Source: Actinomadura hibisca NBRC 15177
Lineage (GTDB): Bacteria; Actinomycetota; Actinomycetes; Streptosporangiales; Streptosporangiaceae
Length of the DNA: 64,000 nucleotides
Direction of reading: 5' to 3'
Assembly: GCF_001552635.1 (NCBI RefSeq)
Contig: NZ_BCRO01000028.1
Span: 1 to 64,000, forward strand
This document shows, piece by piece, positions 23,225-30,387 of this stretch. The notes under the pieces are model-generated. The model did no database searches. It was not told the origin of the DNA and saw only the letters and a list, made by a program, of their open reading frames with translations. A program made the translations under genes and the position numbers. Every line of letters begins with the position of its first letter. The stretch's first letter is position 1.

Positions 23225-24091
23225 TCAGACGGCGCGCCAGAGGGCGGGGGTGGCGGAGGGCTCCCATCCGGGGATCGCGGTGTGCGGCTGAAGGCACTGG
23301 TAGGTGGCCCCGCCGTAGGTGACGCGGTCACCGGCCTTATAGGCGGTGCCCGAGGCCCAGGTGCCGCCCGGCTGGCCGGTGGGCGAGGCCGTGGGGGTGG
23401 GGGTCGGGGTGGGCGTCGGCGTAGGGGTGGGTGTTGGAGTGGGCGTCGGGCCGGTCGTTCCGCCGAAGTCCACGTCCGAGCAGGTGTAGAAGGCTTCCTG
23501 GCTGCCCACGACGCGCTGCCAGATGGAGTAGATGAGGTGGCGACCGGTGCGCTGGGGGAGGTTCAGCGTCCACTTGGTGAAGGTCGTGGGGTTCTGGTTG
23601 TTGAAGGTGGCTAGGGGAACCAGGTCGGACCAGCGCAGAGGCTGCGTGGGGTTCCAGCCGTCGCGGGTGATGTAGTACTCGAAGTTGCTGTTCGCGTGGG
23701 GTGCGCTGGCGTGGTAGGTGACGGTCAGCGGACCGGAGGAGACGCGCTTGGCGGGCCAATCGGCGCGCTGGAGGTCCAGCCCGCGGTACTTGGCGCGCCC
23801 GGCGCTACAGAGCTGGCCGTCGGGGATGAGCTCGCGGTGACGGCCGCCCGCTTCGAGGAGCGAGACCTCGTTCCAGTCGTAGAAGGCCTGGGTGCCTCCG
23901 GCGGCGACGGCGGCTTTGCAGGCGTCGGACTTGGGGGTCTCGGGGCCTTCGTTCTTGCAGACGTAGACGCGGCTGGGCGGGTCGGAGAGGGTGCCGTGGG
24001 CGTTGGCGGGCGCGGCGGGGAGGGCGATGACGGCGAGGGAGGCGGCGGGGAGGGTGGCGGCGGCCAGGGCCGCCCGGGTGGGGATTCGCAT
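23225..24091 (-). CDS. Secreted AA10 lytic polysaccharide monooxygenase with CBM5/12
   Basis: A 288-residue copper enzyme that oxidatively cleaves chitin or cellulose. A 31-residue signal ending ANA exposes His 32 as the mature N-terminus (HGTLSDPPSRVYVC); the second histidine-brace residue is His 132 in SAPHANSNFEYYITR. A (TP)n linker near residues 220-240 joins a C-terminal carbohydrate-binding module of the CBM5/12 type (AYKAGDRVTYGGATYQCLQP). ATG 24091 has AAGGAG ten bases upstream; the upstream ATG at 24136 adds no signal character. Confidence 0.93.
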   Translation of the reverse strand: MRIPTRAALAAATLPAASLAVIALPAAPANAHGTLSDPPSRVYVCKNEGPETPKSDACKAAVAAGGTQAFYDWNEVSLLEAGGRHRELIPDGQLCSAGRAKYRGLDLQRADWPAKRVSSGPLTVTYHASAPHANSNFEYYITRDGWNPTQPLRWSDLVPLATFNNQNPTTFTKWTLNLPQRTGRHLIYSIWQRVVGSQEAFYTCSDVDFGGTTGPTPTPTPTPTPTPTPTPTPTASPTGQPGGTWASGTAYKAGDRVTYGGATYQCLQPHTAIPGWEPSATPALWRAV

Positions 24092-24142
24092 GGAACTTTG
24101 CTCCTTGATGGCGAAGGAACGGCGGGGAGCTTCCATGGACGC

Positions 24143-24169
24143 GGAAACCTTTCAGAAAGGAAGGTTTCC
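24143..24169. promoter_or_regulatory. Nested palindrome upstream of the LPMO gene
   Basis: GGAAACCTT and AAGGTTTCC are perfect 9-bp inverted arms with a 9-nt centre. The left part of the same stretch also reads CCTTTC-A-GAAAGG, a second perfect 6-bp palindrome using the same left arm, so two alternative foldings compete. It lies 52 bp upstream of the LPMO start, suggesting an operator or leader structure. It is unlike the Streptomyces chitinase direct repeats. Confidence 0.5.
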
Positions 24170-24736
24170 TATTAGTTGGGAGCAACGTAATCCTTTGGAC
24201 GCCTCTGGGCAATCCCCCGACCTGCACACTTTTCCCGACCACCCCAGTTGACGGGCCGGACCAGTGGGTGGGGGATGAAGTTCGGCAACAAGAGCCCAGG
24301 ATGCGGCGTTGACCTCGGCGCCTTCTCCACCGTCCGCAGGTCAGCAGAACACGAAGAAGGCCCGGCTCCCCCAGCCCGATCAGTGCCCTGCTGTCTCGGC
24401 TCCGCCGGTGGACACGGTTCGGTCAGGGATGTGCTTCGCCGGCCCGATCCACGACGGCGAGTGCGACGACATGCCGCTGCCCGACCGGCCCGTGAACGGT
24501 GACGCCGACGACAGACGCAGACAGTCCCGCCGGGCCGCACCGACGCCACCGTATGCCGGTCCCCGAACCGCCACCAGACGACGGCACCCGGCACACCTGG
24601 TCCGCTCTGATCGATTCTGTCAGCGGCAAACGCAGCGCCACCCGAAGGCCGAACCGAGAAGATCGCGATTCGATGCCCCAGAAGCGGGGAGTTTGTCAGT
24701 GGGGCAGGAAATAATCCTGACATGGAAGGAGGGGAG
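24170..24736. other. About 570 bp without a convincing gene
   Basis: Several open frames cross this stretch on both strands, but none has a good start site, codon pattern or recognisable domain. The stretch marks a change from very GC-rich chromosome to the more mixed composition of the defence island, so it may hold the left junction. No direct repeat of the tRNA-Asn 3' end was seen here by eye. Confidence 0.5.
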
Positions 24737-24991
24737 ATGCCCACAGACTCGCGTAATGCCGATCAGGACACGCCTCCCCCGAGCGGGTGCCGTTGGTGCG
24801 GTATCGAAATCCATGATCACATGCAGCGCTGGAAGCCTCCGGCGGGCTGGCATCAGTGGGAAGCCCCCACTCCCGAGCAGCGCAAGGAAAGGATCCTCGC
24901 ACGTCGTCGCCGCATGAGAGAAAACGGCGAAGAGCAGACAGCAGCGGCCTCTAACCGGCCATTTTCCGCAACTCCGCGAAAACTTCCCTGA
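24737..24991 (+). CDS. Small Cys/His/Trp-rich protein, possible zinc ribbon
   Basis: An 84-residue protein with CRWCGIEIHDHMQRW followed by GWHQWEAPTPEQRKERILAR. The C-x2-C pair and nearby histidines suggest one bound zinc. Similar small W-C-G...QRW...GWH.W proteins occur in actinobacterial genomes with no assigned function, which supports it being real. ATG 24737 is chosen over ATG 24722 because GGAAGGAGGGGAG lies directly before it. The last 40 bp overlap the end of the convergent OLD gene. Confidence 0.6.
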   Translation: MPTDSRNADQDTPPPSGCRWCGIEIHDHMQRWKPPAGWHQWEAPTPEQRKERILARRRRMRENGEEQTAAASNRPFSATPRKLP

Positions 24992-26774
24992 ACTGCGCCG
25001 GAACGTCTTCGGGGCCCTTCAGGGTCACCGCAAGGCGGTACATCATTTCAGGCTTTCCGCCAGGACCGTCCTCGCTCTGGCTCTTCAGCATTTCCAAGAC
25101 CTTGCTGCTGAATTTTCCCTGCCCTCTGAGCACGGCGAACTCCTGGGGTGTCCAGAGAGCCGTCTTGGGCCATATCTGGTTGGCCACGGCAGCCCACTGG
25201 GAGTCGGGAAACAATTCCTCCAGCTCACTGTGTCCAGCGGGCTCCCCGACGAACTTGACATAGTTTGCGACATCTTTCCCGAAGTACTGGACGAGCCGCT
25301 GCGTTTTGAAAATTCCCTTGGGAGCGGACCGGCTGTCGGCATCGACCATGAGCATGACGGAACGACCGTGCTTGGCCAGATAGCCGGCCAGGTGCAGTGC
25401 GCCCTCGTTGTTGGAGCACGCCCATAGCGCGATGCCCGCGGCCTGTAGCGACAGTCCCTCCGACAGCCGGAACAGAATGGGGATGGCCTGCTGCTCGGTC
25501 TCCCCCTCCACGGCGAGGAAACACCGTTCGTGCAACAGTACGGAATTGCGCAGTCCGAGCGATGCGGCGATCTGCTGGAGATGGAGGTCCAAGCCCTCAT
25601 GGGTGTCGGCGTCGAGACGCTCCATGACGGTACGGTCGTTCTCCAGCCGAAGGTTCACCACGCCGGCGATGTCCACGCCGTCGATCAGGTTCATGGAGTG
25701 GGTCGCCACCATGACGTTGACGTGAGGCAACGCGCTCTGGTCCCTGATCAACTGCATGATCTGGCGCTGCTGCCGGTAGTCCAGATGCGTGTCTGGTTCG
25801 TCATAGACGACGATCGTCTGGGGTGGGGACTGCTCGCTCTCGGCCTCCTCCGCCTCCAGCAACTCCATGGTCCATTCCCAGATCGCCAGGGAGATCCGCC
25901 GGGAGCTGCCGAGCCCGGAGTTCTTCAGGCTGACAGGTTCGCCCGTGGTCCGGGCGATCTTCAGCGCCGCCTCCTCGAAACCGTGCTTGAAGGAGACTCG
26001 GGGGTCGACGAAGACCTCGTTGAGGTCAGGACAGCGAGTGCGGATGTGGTCGCACAGGGACTTGGCATCAATGCGCAGGCGGTCCTGGACCTGCGCCTCG
26101 ATCTCCTGGATCTGGGCGGTGGTCTGCTCATCGCGGACGTGGGTCCTGAACCGCCCCATGAGCGCACCGCGCACGGCATCGTCAGGCTTGGCGTCGCCCC
26201 CCTCGAAGGAGAGGACCTGCGGCAGCCGCTTCTCTACATCCGACGGCACACCAGACCATCCGAGGCGAGTGGCGTTCTCCATGGCGTACGCACGGAGAGC
26301 CACCTCCAAGTCGGCCCGCCGCTGCGATGCCGGTCGCAGTCCCAGTTCCTTCGCCAACGCTTTGAGCTCTACAGCGGTGAACCGCGTCAGGTCATGCAAC
26401 CGTTCGTCGGCGGGAACCGGAATCCAGTACTCCAGCGTGGCGTCGAGATCCTCTCCGGCCCGGCGACGCATCTTGAGCTCTTCGGGGAGCCGCAGCACCT
26501 GTCGTTCCCATTCGTCGGTGCTGAACAGTCCTTCGACGATGGTCGCTTCACAACGAGACGGAACGCTCGCATCATGCCCCTGCCTCTCGGGCAAGGCATA
26601 GGTCCGGTCCTCATCGGTCAACTTGTACTCGCCGAGGAGGAATTCCAGCGCCCCCAGCACAGCCGACTTCCCGCCGTCGTTGTGGCCGGCAAGGATGGTC
26701 GGACTGCTCACCGGAATGTCCGCGACTTTCTGCAGCGAACGAAATCCGGTGACCGAAAAGGTGTCAAGGCGCAC
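24951..26774 (-). CDS. OLD-family ATPase with TOPRIM nuclease domain
   Basis: A 607-residue class of overcoming-lysogenization-defect protein: an ABC-type ATPase with a TOPRIM nuclease, often antiphage. N-terminal FRSLQKVADIPVSS and Walker A AGHNDGGKS (about residue 30); ABC signature-like region NSGLGSSRRISLAIWEW; Walker B VVYDEPDTHLDYRQQRQIM; then TOPRIM marks FLAVEGETEQQAIPILF and MLMVDADSR in the C-terminal 200 residues. GTG 26774 is used; no strong ribosome site. It lies downstream of brxHI on the same strand after a 169-bp gap that holds a palindrome, so it may have its own promoter. No UvrD-like GajB partner is adjacent, so it is not a canonical Gabija. Confidence 0.85.
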   Translation of the reverse strand: MRLDTFSVTGFRSLQKVADIPVSSPTILAGHNDGGKSAVLGALEFLLGEYKLTDEDRTYALPERQGHDASVPSRCEATIVEGLFSTDEWERQVLRLPEELKMRRRAGEDLDATLEYWIPVPADERLHDLTRFTAVELKALAKELGLRPASQRRADLEVALRAYAMENATRLGWSGVPSDVEKRLPQVLSFEGGDAKPDDAVRGALMGRFRTHVRDEQTTAQIQEIEAQVQDRLRIDAKSLCDHIRTRCPDLNEVFVDPRVSFKHGFEEAALKIARTTGEPVSLKNSGLGSSRRISLAIWEWTMELLEAEEAESEQSPPQTIVVYDEPDTHLDYRQQRQIMQLIRDQSALPHVNVMVATHSMNLIDGVDIAGVVNLRLENDRTVMERLDADTHEGLDLHLQQIAASLGLRNSVLLHERCFLAVEGETEQQAIPILFRLSEGLSLQAAGIALWACSNNEGALHLAGYLAKHGRSVMLMVDADSRSAPKGIFKTQRLVQYFGKDVANYVKFVGEPAGHSELEELFPDSQWAAVANQIWPKTALWTPQEFAVLRGQGKFSSKVLEMLKSQSEDGPGGKPEMMYRLAVTLKGPEDVPAQFREVFAELRKMAG

Positions 26775-26831
26775 GGTGCGGACCGCCCCATCATATGGAC
26801 TCTCAACGCACGGCGATACCGTCCCATCGCC

Positions 26832-26843
26832 ACTTGATCAAGT
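26832..26843. promoter_or_regulatory. Perfect 12-bp palindrome upstream of the OLD gene
   Basis: ACTTGATCAAGT is fully self-complementary and sits 58 bp upstream of the OLD nuclease start codon in the only gap between it and brxHI. Candidate operator; no matching site was noticed elsewhere. Confidence 0.35.
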
Positions 26844-26943
26844 CATGATACGGCAAAGCACCGCGCCCGGCGACGCCGACATGACATGCCCGTTTCCACC
26901 GACCACAGCAGATGATCGGGCGTACTGCCACGACGTGACCTCT

Positions 26944-29043
26944 TCAGCCGACAAAACGGGAGGATTCCCCGAGAACCCGAATCGCGCCATCAAAGTCGGC
27001 AAGCCGGACGGCCAATGTGGCGGCCGCGAGACGCTCGGGCAGCGCATCGGCGAACTTCAAGCCGCGTAGCGCCCGCTCGTCGATGTCGGGCAGGCACAAT
27101 CTCTCAGCGGCGTCCACGGTCCCCGTCCGCCACATGGCGGGCGTGATGTCACCGCGCAGCCGCACCCACTCGTCGCTGAAGTGCTGCTTTTCATCGGTGA
27201 GACCGGACAGCGTCGCGGTCAGAACGGCGTTGGCCCGATAACCGGCCCAAGTCCACCAGCGCACGTCGTCCCCGTCTCGACTGATGACGTTGCCGCCGGG
27301 GTGCACGCTGCCGATGTCGTCCTCGCGTGCCTCGGCAAGTCGCCGCACGGTCCGATCGGTTAACTTGACCTGCGGGTCGGCACCGAGCAGCACCTCACGG
27401 CAGGCGCGGGCGAGCGCGAATCCCACACCCGAGAAAGCCGTGCCGAACCAGCGCGCCTTGCCCGCCAGGTCGGACGGTTCCACAAAGCAGCGCCGCCGTT
27501 TCCAGTCGATCCAGGTGACCTTCCAGCTCCGGCCCGCGAGCAGCAGGACGCGCGGGCCATCGACCTTTTCGGTGAGCAGCATCGGATCGGTCTTCCCGAT
27601 CTCCTGGCGTCCCGCCAGCACCGTGAACTCCGGCGGCGCGGTGAACACCGCCGTCATGTCCATGAAGTGGCGACGGCCGAACTTCTGCTCGGCGGTGGGC
27701 CCGATGAACAACATCTCGCCGTCGCGTTCGATGAACCCCTGCTCAAGCATGTACGCCACGATGGGTTCGGCGCTGCGGTCGAACGGGGGAAGGCCGTTCC
27801 ACTCACCCGCCCACGTGCCGCGCCCGGTCTTGTGCTCTTGCAGGCACAGCGCCAGGAACTGCTGGGCGACGATGTGGCGTGGCTCGGGCGGTGCCTCGAC
27901 CGGCTCGACATAGCCGCGCTTCCACAGCAGCAGGAGGGCGGCCGCCGAGACCAGCGACGACGCGTCGAGGGTGAGGAACAGGCAGTTGCGGACGGTCCCG
28001 GGACGGCGTCCGGTCCGGCCGAGGCGTTGCAGGAACGACGCCACTGTGCTCGGCGCATTGATCTGGATGACCCGGTCGAGGTCTCCGACGTCGATGCCGA
28101 GTTCGAGGGTGCTGGTAGAGACGATGACGCAGTCGCGCGCCTCGGCGAACGCCTGCTCGGCGCGGCGGCGTTCGTCCATCGACAGTGAGGCGTGGGACAG
28201 GAAGGTGGTGATGCCGCGCGCCCGCAGAGCGGCGCCCAGCTCCTCGACCAGTTGCCTGGAATCGCAGAACACCAGGCGCTTCTCACCGCGGTGCAGGGCC
28301 GCGATGACCGTGGCCGCGTTCGGCACCGACCCTACGTAGTCCAGCTCGATGTCGCCCTCGGGAACGGCGGCGGCTCCGACTCCCGGCGCAACGACCTGCG
28401 CCGGACGCCGTCCTCGCTCGGCCCCTTGCAACCAGTGGAGCAGCTCGGCGGGGTTGCCCACCGTCGCCGACAGCCCGATCCGCTGGATGGGCCGTCCCGC
28501 CAGTCGAGTCAGGCGCTCCAGGACGGCCAGCAGATGCCAGCCGCGGTCGTCGCCCGCGAAGGCGTGCACCTCGTCCACCACGATCGCCCGGACACCGGAG
28601 AAAAAGCGGGCCTGGTCGACCTTGGTACTGACCAGCATCGCCTCCAGCGACTCCGGCGTGGTCAGCAGCATGTCGGGCAGGTCGCGCAGGATGCGGCGGC
28701 GCGCCGCCTGCTGCACATCGCCGTGCCACAGCGCGGCTCGGCGGCCGGTCCAGGACGCGTAGCCCTCCAGACGCGGCAGCAGGTTGTTGAGAAGTGCCTT
28801 GAGCGGGCACACGTACAGCACCGAGAGGCCAGTCCAGCCCTGCCGGTCCATCGCCGACAACAGGGGGAACGCCGCCGCCTCGGTCTTCCCGCCGGCGGTC
28901 GGCGCGAGCAGGATCGCGTCGGAGCCGTCCATCAGCGGCGCGATCGCCTCCTGCTGCAACGGCCGCAGCGAACGCCAGCCGAGGGTGTTGACGATGTGGT
29001 GCACCAGGACCGGGGAGAGCCGGTCGAAGGCGGCCTCCGTCAC
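26944..29043 (-). CDS. brxHI: BREX type 2 Lhr-like DEAD/DEAH helicase BrxHI
   Basis: A 699-residue SF2 helicase. Motifs: Q/I region LLAPTAGGKTEAA (Walker A GGKT), II VVDEVHAFAGDDRG, III GLSATVGN and VI FLQRLGRTGRRPG, followed by a long Lhr-type C-terminal domain. BrxHI is the helicase of type 2 BREX and last gene of the pglY-pglZ-brxD-brxHI block. The GTG start overlaps the brxD stop as GTGA. Confidence 0.88.
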   Translation of the reverse strand: MTEAAFDRLSPVLVHHIVNTLGWRSLRPLQQEAIAPLMDGSDAILLAPTAGGKTEAAAFPLLSAMDRQGWTGLSVLYVCPLKALLNNLLPRLEGYASWTGRRAALWHGDVQQAARRRILRDLPDMLLTTPESLEAMLVSTKVDQARFFSGVRAIVVDEVHAFAGDDRGWHLLAVLERLTRLAGRPIQRIGLSATVGNPAELLHWLQGAERGRRPAQVVAPGVGAAAVPEGDIELDYVGSVPNAATVIAALHRGEKRLVFCDSRQLVEELGAALRARGITTFLSHASLSMDERRRAEQAFAEARDCVIVSTSTLELGIDVGDLDRVIQINAPSTVASFLQRLGRTGRRPGTVRNCLFLTLDASSLVSAAALLLLWKRGYVEPVEAPPEPRHIVAQQFLALCLQEHKTGRGTWAGEWNGLPPFDRSAEPIVAYMLEQGFIERDGEMLFIGPTAEQKFGRRHFMDMTAVFTAPPEFTVLAGRQEIGKTDPMLLTEKVDGPRVLLLAGRSWKVTWIDWKRRRCFVEPSDLAGKARWFGTAFSGVGFALARACREVLLGADPQVKLTDRTVRRLAEAREDDIGSVHPGGNVISRDGDDVRWWTWAGYRANAVLTATLSGLTDEKQHFSDEWVRLRGDITPAMWRTGTVDAAERLCLPDIDERALRGLKFADALPERLAAATLAVRLADFDGAIRVLGESSRFVG

Positions 29044-30359
29044 GGCAGTTCCAACTCGACGTCGCCCGCCGTCGCCGCGGCGCTGCGTTCGACGTCGTTC
29101 AGTTCCGTGTCGGAGACCGTGAGGGCGTAGTCGCGGCGCGGATCGAAGTCGGCGAACTCGTCCACGCGGTCCAGGACGTCGGCGACGAGTTTGCGCAGGA
29201 AAACGCGCGGTGCGACGCCGACCTGGCCGCCGAGGCCGCCGGTGACGGCGGTCGCCAACTCGGCGATGTAGGCGTCGTCGACCACTGCGGCAACCCGGTC
29301 GGGATTGCGTGCGGCGGCCGCGTACAGGTCCCGGACCCTGCGGCCGAGCTCGCCGAGCCTCGGCAGGTCGAAGCCGGTGAGGCGCAGTTGCACCGCGCGC
29401 GGCGAGTCGAACCGGGGGTCGGTGGTGAAGTCGGTGGCCAGCCGCTGGGCGAGCGGGGGCAGCCGCTGGACGCCCTGCTGCCCGTCGAAGAACGCGGGCG
29501 TCCCGGTGATCATCAGGTAGAGGCCGGGGAAGCGGCCGCCGTCGATCTCATCCAGCAACTGGCGCAGCGCGTTCAGCGCCTTCTCCCGCACGTCCCCGCG
29601 CACCCGCTGAAGGGTCTCGATCTCGTCCAGCACCACCAGCAGGCCGCTGTGGCCGCCATCGCGCAGCACGGTGAGCAGCCCTTGGAGGAACCCCAATGCG
29701 GCGAAGTGGTCGAGGTCTCCGCGTACCCCGGCGGCACGGCGGGCGGAGGCCGCGACCGACTTCTGCCCGCCGATCCAGGCGATGAGCGCTTCGGCGGTGG
29801 CGGTGTCACCTTCGTCGCGGGCCTTGCGGTAGCCCCGGAGCGCCGCCGCGAACGCGGGCGTGGTGCGGGCCACGTCGGCCAGGCGCTGCTCCATCAGCGC
29901 CTCCACCGCCCTGGCGAGGCCCTGCCGGTCGTCCTCGGCGACATCTCCCGCGTCGAGGACCTCCTCTTCCAGCGTGTAGAACCACAGGTCGATCACCGGC
30001 CGCAGCGCGCTGGCGGCATGGGTGGCGGTGACCAGCCGCTCGGTGAGCCGCCGGTAGACCGTCTCCAGGCGGTGCAGCGGCGTCTCGGTCTCGGAGATCT
30101 GGATCTCGGCGACGGCCAGTCCGGCGCGTTTGGCCCGCTCCCCCAACCAGCGTGCGAAGAACGTCTTGCCCGATCCGTACTCGCCACGGATGGCATGGAA
30201 CGCCGCGCCGCCCTTGGCGACGGTGGACAGGTCGTCGTCCAGGGCACCGGCGAACCGGTCGAGCCCGACCGCCAGCAGGTCGAGCCCCGACTGCGGCACC
30301 GTGCCGCGCCGCAAGGCGTCGATGACCTCACGGCGGCGTGCTGCGCTGACCTCGTTCAT
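29040..30359 (-). CDS. brxD: BREX type 2 ATP-binding protein BrxD
   Basis: A 439-residue P-loop ATPase with Walker A GEYGSGKTFFARWL near residue 55 and Walker B LLVVLDEIETLQRV. It opens with the BrxD-type helix AARRREVIDALRRGTVPQSG. Start set at ATG 30359; a TTG one codon earlier is also possible. It lies 28 bp after pglZ and overlaps brxHI by 4 bp. BrxD is the type 2 BREX-specific ATPase; its mechanism is not settled. Confidence 0.88.
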   Translation of the reverse strand: MNEVSAARRREVIDALRRGTVPQSGLDLLAVGLDRFAGALDDDLSTVAKGGAAFHAIRGEYGSGKTFFARWLGERAKRAGLAVAEIQISETETPLHRLETVYRRLTERLVTATHAASALRPVIDLWFYTLEEEVLDAGDVAEDDRQGLARAVEALMEQRLADVARTTPAFAAALRGYRKARDEGDTATAEALIAWIGGQKSVAASARRAAGVRGDLDHFAALGFLQGLLTVLRDGGHSGLLVVLDEIETLQRVRGDVREKALNALRQLLDEIDGGRFPGLYLMITGTPAFFDGQQGVQRLPPLAQRLATDFTTDPRFDSPRAVQLRLTGFDLPRLGELGRRVRDLYAAAARNPDRVAAVVDDAYIAELATAVTGGLGGQVGVAPRVFLRKLVADVLDRVDEFADFDPRRDYALTVSDTELNDVERSAAATAGDVELELP

Positions 30360-30387
30360 CAAGACCCGATCGTAGCGCCGTCCCAGG

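Noticed and set aside
24170..24736. Left attachment site copying the tRNA-Asn 3' end
   Set aside because: No stretch resembling the T-arm and acceptor end of the tRNA was recognised by eye; a computed repeat search would be needed.
24309..24917. 202-codon plus-strand frame before the small Cys-rich gene
   Set aside because: No ribosome site, no domain, random composition, and it overlaps the better supported gene at 24737.
24951..29043. Gabija system (OLD nuclease plus helicase)
   Set aside because: The neighbouring helicase is an SF2 Lhr-like BrxHI overlapping brxD, not a UvrD-like GajB, and it is separated from the OLD gene by 169 bp.
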